Source: CAYXRS01 sp964636485
GTDB lineage: Bacteria; Gemmatimonadota; Gemmatimonadetes; Gemmatimonadales; Gemmatimonadaceae
Length of the DNA: 19,939 bases
Direction: 5' to 3'
Assembly: GCA_964636485.1 (NCBI GenBank)
Contig: CAZWSO010000034.1
Location: 1 to 19,939, forward strand
In this document: in pieces, positions 14,829 through 19,939 of the stretch
How positions within the stretch are numbered: the stretch's first letter is position 1
Layout of the letters: each line of letters starts with the position of its first letter
Program-made: the position numbers and the translations under genes
Notes under the pieces: model-generated
What the model was told of the DNA's origin: nothing
Databases searched by the model: none
What the model saw: the letters and a program-made list of their open reading frames with translations, nothing else

Positions 14829-16034
14829 ATGAGGCGACTGAGACAGGCGCTCAGCACTTTGTCTGCCGCGATCGATTTACGCATCGATCGTGCGCGCTCT
14901 GGTATCCAGCGCCGGGTGGGCCGTCGCCCACCCTTCGCTCTCGCGGCATATCCCGGATTTGGCAACGTGAATCGGCTCGTGTTCATTGGGCGTGCTCTTG
15001 AGGATCGCGGCGTGCGCCCCGCAGGTGCCGGGGACTCGCGATTCCGGAACCTCGTTAACATATACCGCCGCATGCACGCGGGAGACCTGCCGCGGGCGCG
15101 CGTGCAAGTGGAATTCAAGGGCGACCGGCAGGAAGTGATGGCTGACGGCACCGGCTTCTTCGAGGTGTGGCTCACTCCTGGGGCACCGCTGCGCCTGGAC
15201 CAGAACTGGCATACCGCCAACCTCACCTTGCTCGATCCGGTTTCGCGTCGGCAAGGCCAGGTGATGACCACCGTGGGTCTGCTGGTGCCCGCGGCGTCGG
15301 CCAGCTTCGGGGTCATCTCCGACCTGGATGATACGGTCATTCGCACCGATGCCACGAGCCTGCTTCGCATGGCTCGCAACGTTCTGCTTGCCAACGCGCG
15401 AACGCGGCTTCCGTTTCCCGGGGTGGCGGCATTCTACCAGGCTCTCGAGCGCGGTTATTCAGACGCGCGCAACCCGATTTACTACGTAAGCAGTGGTCCA
15501 TGGAATTTGTTCGATCTCGTTCACGAGTTTCTGGAAGTTCAGGGTATTCCTCACGGGCCGATCATGCTCCGTCGCTGGGGGCTCGGGCGCGGTAGCTCGC
15601 TACCGACAAGACACGCAGCCTTCAAGCTCGATATGATACGGAGAATTCTCGATCTCACACCAGCACTGCCGTTCATGCTGATCGGTGACAGCGGGCAGGA
15701 GGATCCGGAAGTCTACCGCGAGATCGTGCACCAGTATCCCGGTCGGATCCTCGCCGTTTACATCCGCAACGTCAGTCGCCAGCCAGAGCGTTCCGAGCGG
15801 ATCCGCGCCCTGGTCGTGGAAGTGGTGGCGCGCGGCGTACCACTGGTTCTGGCCGACGACACCTTCGAGCTGGCCGAACATGCCGCGGCACATGGCTGGA
15901 TCAGCAACGAAAGCCTCGCTGCCGTACGCAGCGAAGCCGCAGCAGACGAAAGCGCCGCCGGCGAACCACCCGCGCCCACAGTGGTGGTGGAAGAAGGGCT
16001 AGCGATGCCGGCCTGGCTGCGCGAGGAGACCTAG
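14829..16034 (+). CDS. App1-type HAD-superfamily phosphatase (DUF2183)
   Basis: The protein resembles the catalytic domain of yeast App1, a Mg-dependent phosphatidate phosphatase; bacterial members are mostly untested. The HAD motifs are present: DLDDT at 165-169 (nucleophile Asp165, acid Asp167), YYVSSGPWNLFDL with the motif II serines (221-222), Lys266 and GDSGQEDPEVY at 286-296. The N-terminal part (about 45-160) looks like the beta-rich domain that precedes the catalytic domain in this family. There is no signal peptide or membrane helix. I prefer the ATG at 14829 (GGAG six bases upstream) over the ATG at 14748, which adds 27 residues without features. The Ala/Glu-rich tail is low-complexity. 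The kinase gene follows after 69 bases without a terminator, so they may share a transcript. Confidence 0.88.
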   Translation: MRRLRQALSTLSAAIDLRIDRARSGIQRRVGRRPPFALAAYPGFGNVNRLVFIGRALEDRGVRPAGAGDSRFRNLVNIYRRMHAGDLPRARVQVEFKGDRQEVMADGTGFFEVWLTPGAPLRLDQNWHTANLTLLDPVSRRQGQVMTTVGLLVPAASASFGVISDLDDTVIRTDATSLLRMARNVLLANARTRLPFPGVAAFYQALERGYSDARNPIYYVSSGPWNLFDLVHEFLEVQGIPHGPIMLRRWGLGRGSSLPTRHAAFKLDMIRRILDLTPALPFMLIGDSGQEDPEVYREIVHQYPGRILAVYIRNVSRQPERSERIRALVVEVVARGVPLVLADDTFELAEHAAAHGWISNESLAAVRSEAAADESAAGEPPAPTVVVEEGLAMPAWLREET

Positions 16035-16103
16035 CGTTTGTCGCAGAAGCGTCGCATCATCGTAGCTCGCAGGTCTGACAGCCAGGCATCAATGTCAACA
16101 TAG

Positions 16104-18332
16104 ATGGAGCGGATGCCCTTCGCTGGAAAGGAAGTCGCGCGCGAAGCACCCATTCAGTGGGACGCCAAGCCTGACAAGTGGCCTGATCGGTGGGGCGGTG
16201 AGCCCGGACCGCTCGACCGCCCGTCTCCCGAAGCGTTTGACCGGCTGGCCCGCCTCACCTGTCGTCTGTTGCGCGCCCCGGCAGCCCACATTGCCGTCGT
16301 CAAGGGATCGTCCCAGGTGGTGCGCGGCTGGGGCAGCTTCTCCCCCGCTGGAAGCACGCGGCGCGAGATCCCGCTTGCCCGGTCGATTTGTGAGCACGTC
16401 GTCCGCTCGGCCGAGCCGCTCATGATCACCGACTTCCGGAAGCCTGGTGAAGGCGGCATCGCACATGTCGTTCCCGAGTTTGGCGGCGTCGCATATATGG
16501 CCGTTCCCCTTTTTGCGGCGCAAGGATACGCGTTCGGCGCACTGAGCGTAATGGATCTGGAGCCGCGCGAATGGTCCAGCGATGATCTCGCCGATCTTCG
16601 CGACCTCGGCGCGTCGGTCGCCAGCGAGCTCGAGCTTGCCGCGGCGGTGCTGGAGGCGGAACGGCGGGCGGAGGAGGCCAGCCTGGCGCGGCGGGAGCGC
16701 ACGGCGCTGCTCGAGGCGGCGCCACAGGGGATCTGCGGCTTCGACGCCGACGGACGCTGCACGTTCATCAATCGCGCGGCGTCGCAGATGCTGGGCATCG
16801 CCGTGCTCGATTCGATCGGCCGAGAGCTGCACGACGTTCTTCGACATTCTCCCGCGGACGGCACCCCGTATCCGCCGGGCGCCTGCCCACTGACGGGCAC
16901 CATGACGACTGGCGCAGGACTGCAACTGCTGAACGAGATCGTTCGACGTCGCGACGACACGCAGTTCCCTGCAGAGCTGTCGGCCGAACCTGTGATCGTT
17001 GGCGGCCGGGTGACGGGTGGCATCGTCACCATCTCCGATGTCACCGAGCGCGAGCGCTTGGAAGCGCGCGCACGATTCCTTGGTGGTACCAGCGACCTGC
17101 TCTCCGCCTCGTTGGACTACGAGACGACGCTCGGCAGTGTAGCGCGCCTCGCCGTGCCTGCGATGTGCGATGTGTGCATTGTCTATATCCTCCAGCCTGA
17201 TGACAAGATCAGTCGGCTTGCAGTTTGCGCGGCGGATGAACAGAAGGGCCGTATCCTGGATCAGTTGCGCGAGCGTCACCCTATCTCGCTTGGCAGTACC
17301 GGGAACAGCGTCGCACGCGTAATGCGCAGCGGCATTCCCGAACTGTTCGAGACGGTGGCCGATGAACAGCTGCGGGCCGCTTCGGATCAGGAGCCGATTC
17401 GCCATCTTCTGCGGCAGCTCGACCTGCGCTCGCTGGTGGTCGTCCCGCTGATCGCGCGGGGCCGGACGCTTGGCGCGCTCGCTTTCGCTACGTCCGAGTC
17501 GGGGCGACGATTCGGAGCGTCCGACCTCGCCTTTGCCCGGGAGGTGGCCAGTCGAGCCGCGCTGGCGATTGACAATGCCGAGTTGTACCGCGCCGCTGGG
17601 TCGGCGCGGGGGCAGGCGGAGAGCGCGAACGAAGCGAAGGCTGCCTTCCTGGCGGTCATGTCGCACGAGTTGCGAACACCGCTGAGCGCCGTGCTTGGCT
17701 ACGCCGAGCTGCTTGCCGATGGGATCACCGGTCCCGTGAGCGAGGCGCAAAAGGAACAGCTCGGTCGAATTAAGGCGTGCGCGGGCCAGCTGTTGGGCCT
17801 CATCGACGAGATCCTTGCCTTCGCCAGGCTCGAGGCCGATCGCGAAGATGTTCGACTGGACACCGTGGAGCTGGGAGCGATGACCCGGGTCGCCGCGGCG
17901 CTCGTCGAGCCACGGGCTGTCGAGAAGGGGCTCGCCTTTGCTGTAGAACTCCCCTCCCCCCCCATCACGCTCGAAACCGACCCCGGTAAGGTGGGCCAGA
18001 TCCTGGTGCATCTGCTCAGCAACGCTATCAAGTTCACCACTGAAGGATCGGTGCGCCTGTTGGTGCGGGTGACCGATCGCCAAGCGTACTTCGAGGTCTC
18101 CGACACCGGTGTCGGCATTGCGATGGCGCATCGCGACCGCATCTTCGAGCGCTTCTGGCAGGTCGAAAGCCCGTCGACTCGGGCCGCCAGCGGCACAGGC
18201 CTCGGTCTCACGGTCGCGCGCCGCCTAGCGCGCCTTCTGGGGGGTGACATCGAGGTGGAGAGCACCGAGGGAGAGGGGAGCACGTTCACCCTGCGCCTTC
18301 CGTTGGGTGCCGAGGGGGCGCCTGGGAGTTAG
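16104..18332 (+). CDS. Soluble sensor histidine kinase, GAF-PAS-GAF-HisKA-HATPase
   Basis: This 742-residue protein has no membrane helix and so senses a cytoplasmic signal. Order: a GAF domain (about 40-180; PLARSICEHVV, GGVAYMAVPLF typical of GAFs in light/redox kinases), a short coiled linker, a PAS domain (about 200-315), a second GAF (about 330-495), HisKA with the phospho-acceptor His521 in MSHELRTPLSAVLGY, and a HATPase with N box LLSNAIKFT (Asn640), G1 DTGVG (667-671), F box FERFWQ and G2 GTGLGL (697-702). No response regulator is next to it, so it is an orphan kinase. The ATG at 16104 lacks a clear ribosome site, and the ATG at 16113 is an alternative. The second GAF carries Cys355 and Cys358 (MCDVC), a possible redox or ligand site. 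Confidence 0.95.
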   Translation: MERMPFAGKEVAREAPIQWDAKPDKWPDRWGGEPGPLDRPSPEAFDRLARLTCRLLRAPAAHIAVVKGSSQVVRGWGSFSPAGSTRREIPLARSICEHVVRSAEPLMITDFRKPGEGGIAHVVPEFGGVAYMAVPLFAAQGYAFGALSVMDLEPREWSSDDLADLRDLGASVASELELAAAVLEAERRAEEASLARRERTALLEAAPQGICGFDADGRCTFINRAASQMLGIAVLDSIGRELHDVLRHSPADGTPYPPGACPLTGTMTTGAGLQLLNEIVRRRDDTQFPAELSAEPVIVGGRVTGGIVTISDVTERERLEARARFLGGTSDLLSASLDYETTLGSVARLAVPAMCDVCIVYILQPDDKISRLAVCAADEQKGRILDQLRERHPISLGSTGNSVARVMRSGIPELFETVADEQLRAASDQEPIRHLLRQLDLRSLVVVPLIARGRTLGALAFATSESGRRFGASDLAFAREVASRAALAIDNAELYRAAGSARGQAESANEAKAAFLAVMSHELRTPLSAVLGYAELLADGITGPVSEAQKEQLGRIKACAGQLLGLIDEILAFARLEADREDVRLDTVELGAMTRVAAALVEPRAVEKGLAFAVELPSPPITLETDPGKVGQILVHLLSNAIKFTTEGSVRLLVRVTDRQAYFEVSDTGVGIAMAHRDRIFERFWQVESPSTRAASGTGLGLTVARRLARLLGGDIEVESTEGEGSTFTLRLPLGAEGAPGS

Positions 18333-18499
18333 AGCCCTCGCTTACCAGATGTCGGGTGTCGAGGAACAAGGTCAGGTCGGCACGCCCTTCTCGCGGGGAT
18401 CGGACAGCGTTCCCGAGGGTAGGCAGATACTGACGCCGGAGCTCCTCCATCGTCATCTGTGCAGACCCCTCTTGCCAGCGCCACCTGGTCCACCACGCC
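18333..18499. other. Gap between kinase and serine-hydrolase genes
   Basis: No terminator with a T-run and no promoter can be supported. A minus-strand reading frame here (MTMEELRRQYLPTLGN...) looks briefly protein-like, but it crosses into the kinase gene and has no recognised domain, so it is not called a gene. Confidence 0.4.
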
Positions 18500-19723
18500 G
18501 TGTTGCTTTCCTTCCTCGTCGTTGCCGCCCTCTCATCTACGGACACCCTCGTTCGTCGCCCGCCTGAGGACGCAGGGATGTCCTCGGCGCGCCTCGCGCA
18601 GGTGGATCGCGTTCTGGCGGCAGGAATCGACGCCGGTGCGTTCCCCGGTGCCGCGGTGGTAATCGTTCGGCGAGGCACGGTGGTGTGGGAGCGCGGTGTC
18701 GGCCGACTCGGATGGAGCAGAGACGAGCCACCCGTGAGCCCGACGAGCACGCTCTATGATCTCGCCTCGATCACGAAGGTGATGGCTACGGCAATGGCCG
18801 TGCTGCTTCTTCATGAGGATGGCGCCCTGTCGCTCGATGATCCGGTCGGTCGCCATCTCCCTGAGTTCTCGGGCAGCGGGCGTGCAACGATCACGATCCG
18901 GCAGCTGCTGACCCATCAGGCGGGGCTCCCTTCCGGTATTCGACTGCGACAGGATGAGAGCCTTCGGGCGCGACATCGTCACCTCCTCACCGCACCGCTC
19001 GTCGCGCCGCCCGGCGGACGACCATTGTATTCGGACGTCGGACCGATGGTGCTCGCGTTCCTCGTGGAGCGCGTAAGCGGCAAACCCCTCGACGAGTTTC
19101 TGAGGCGGCGGGTATACGCGCCGGCAGGGATGCGCCGAACGCTCTTTCGCCCGCCCACTGCACTGCACCGCGCGGTAGCACCCACCGGATCCGGGGCGGC
19201 CCGGGGAGTCGCCCGGCGCGCTGTCGTGCACGATCGCAACGCGCAACTTCTGGGTGGCGTTGCGGGCCACGCCGGGCTCTTCGCCACTGCGCGAGATGTC
19301 GCCACGTTCGCGCAGTTGATACTGAACGGTGGGACCTACGGCGGCGCGCGGATTCTCTCCGAGACCACAGCGGCTGCATTCGTCTCCCGCGCCGCGGGAT
19401 GGCGCGCACTTGGCTGGAGCACCTGCCACGGCGGCGGGAGCTGCGGTCATCGCCTCGGCACCTCCGCGTTCGGCCATACGGGTTTCACCGGGACTTCGGT
19501 GTGGGTGGATCCGGAACGCGAGCTGATCGTCGTGCTACTCACCAACTGGGTGCATCGACCGCCTTTTTCAGAGGCGGATCCCGTGGCCGTGCTTGCCGAT
19601 GTGCGCGCGGACATCGCGGATCTGGCGGCGCTGGCGATCGTCGATGGACCCGAGATGATTCCGATGCCCGACCAGCTTCGGGTAGATCGGGCCGCAGGAT
19701 GGTACACACCCATCGGCCCCTGA
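18500..19723 (+). CDS. Serine beta-lactamase-like hydrolase (MEROPS S12), exported
   Basis: This 407-residue protein belongs to the class C beta-lactamase/esterase/D-alanyl peptidase superfamily. The nucleophile motif SITK is at 90-93, the second motif is YSD (177-179) in place of the usual Y-x-N, and HTG (326-328) stands where beta-lactamases have KTG. The segment GGVAGHAGLFATA is shared with YfeW-like and esterase-like members, so a peptidase or esterase role is likelier than antibiotic resistance. The N-terminus LLSFLVVAALSS is a short signal-like helix. The start is GTG (no in-frame ATG nearby) and the ribosome site is poor. A Cys pair (THGGGSC region, about 309-315) is unusual. Substrate unknown. 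Confidence 0.9.
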   Translation: MLLSFLVVAALSSTDTLVRRPPEDAGMSSARLAQVDRVLAAGIDAGAFPGAAVVIVRRGTVVWERGVGRLGWSRDEPPVSPTSTLYDLASITKVMATAMAVLLLHEDGALSLDDPVGRHLPEFSGSGRATITIRQLLTHQAGLPSGIRLRQDESLRARHRHLLTAPLVAPPGGRPLYSDVGPMVLAFLVERVSGKPLDEFLRRRVYAPAGMRRTLFRPPTALHRAVAPTGSGAARGVARRAVVHDRNAQLLGGVAGHAGLFATARDVATFAQLILNGGTYGGARILSETTAAAFVSRAAGWRALGWSTCHGGGSCGHRLGTSAFGHTGFTGTSVWVDPERELIVVLLTNWVHRPPFSEADPVAVLADVRADIADLAALAIVDGPEMIPMPDQLRVDRAAGWYTPIGP

Positions 19724-19737
19724 GAAGTCGCTCGCTG

Positions 19738-19752
19738 ACGCCCGAGAGGCGT
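19738..19752 (+). terminator. Short hairpin after the serine hydrolase gene
   Basis: ACGCC pairs with GGCGT around a CGAGA loop, 15 bases past the stop. Only five base pairs and no T-run, so it is a weak candidate terminator. Confidence 0.2.
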
Positions 19753-19875
19753 ATCACAGGTAACACGGCGTCCCACGGCGTTGCGGCTGCGGTTGAAATC
19801 CCGCCTCCCGCGCACTAACGTAGCCCCCGCAGAATCACCCCTGTACGGCCGGCCCACCCCTACACACCGGATCAC

Positions 19876-19939
19876 ATGAGGCTAACCGCCCGACATCTGA
19901 TCGTCTTAATGGGCTTCCTGGCGGCCGCGGCTCTGTTCC
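19876..19939 (+). CDS. Start of an exported or membrane protein, cut by window edge
   Basis: An ATG opens a frame reading MRLTARHLIVLMGFLAAAALF to the last base. A basic start followed by a hydrophobic stretch fits a signal peptide or first membrane helix. Only 21 codons are visible and no good ribosome site precedes it, so the call is tentative and no family can be named. Confidence 0.45.
   Translation, partial: MRLTARHLIVLMGFLAAAALF

Noticed and set aside
16091..16102. A three-codon ATG TCA ACA TAG minicistron just before the kinase ATG
   Set aside because: There is no ribosome site in front of it and such short frames arise by chance; nothing supports attenuation.
16095..18131. A 678-residue open frame on the minus strand opposite the histidine kinase
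   Set aside because: It mirrors the kinase codons in a GC-rich sequence, has no recognisable domain and is rich in Arg/His as expected of an antisense shadow; the sense product has every kinase motif.
18286..18452. Minus-strand peptide MTMEELRRQYLPTLGN, briefly resembling the tail of a regulator
   Set aside because: The similarity is a vague impression over a few residues, the frame runs into the kinase gene antisense, and no helix-turn-helix or other domain precedes it.
1..19939. Search for a mobile element, CRISPR array, toxin-antitoxin pair, tRNA or defence operon
   Set aside because: No transposase, integrase, terminal repeats, spaced direct repeats, cloverleaf or defence-type gene pair could be recognised; the window reads as ordinary chromosome with one decaying operon.

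Overview
The window is GC-rich, densely coded bacterial chromosome (GC content judged by eye, not computed) from a Gram-negative-type organism: it has lipobox lipoproteins, a full LemA/HtpX pair and an NfeD/flotillin pair. Gene content and codon style remind me of Gemmatimonadota, but that is an impression. No 16S, tRNA, IS element, prophage, CRISPR array or obvious island boundary was seen.

Layout. 1-1763 (minus): hpt (running off the left edge) and tilS, a classic housekeeping pair. 1805-3648 (plus): an unlisted 57-residue membrane micro-protein with a TTG start, then lemA and an HtpX-type M48 protease overlapping by GTGA. 3649-3868: convergent gap with a strong hairpin and a small frameshifted hydrophobic ORF remnant. 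3869-5843 (minus): nfeD-like gene followed by a flotillin. 6049-8111 (minus): aceB (malate synthase A), intact, followed by a wrecked aceA (isocitrate lyase) that keeps only its two ends and carries a large deletion, several frameshifts and a nonsense codon. 8526-8807 (plus): 93-residue orphan. 8872-10906 (minus): two bacterial PH-domain membrane proteins (YdbS/YdbT type). 11121-12733 (plus): secreted lipoprotein of unknown function overlapping a Sua5/YrdC tRNA threonylcarbamoyl-AMP synthase. 12747-14732 (minus): M1-family metallopeptidase lipoprotein. 14829-18332 (plus): App1-type HAD phosphatase and a soluble GAF-PAS-GAF hybrid sensor-type histidine kinase. 18500-19723 (plus): S12 serine beta-lactamase-like hydrolase; a last gene starts near 19876 and leaves the window.

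How the genes fit together. Four neighbouring loci (lemA-htpX, nfeD-flotillin, ydbS-ydbT and the 57-residue protein) all belong to families tied to membrane homeostasis or envelope stress, so the first half of the window looks like a membrane-maintenance neighbourhood. The glyoxylate-shunt operon beside it appears to be decaying: aceB still reads through, while its translationally coupled partner aceA is destroyed. I found no convincing novel defence or mobile system; the most informative observations are the aceA pseudogene, the overlooked small membrane ORF and the hairpin/remnant between the convergent genes.
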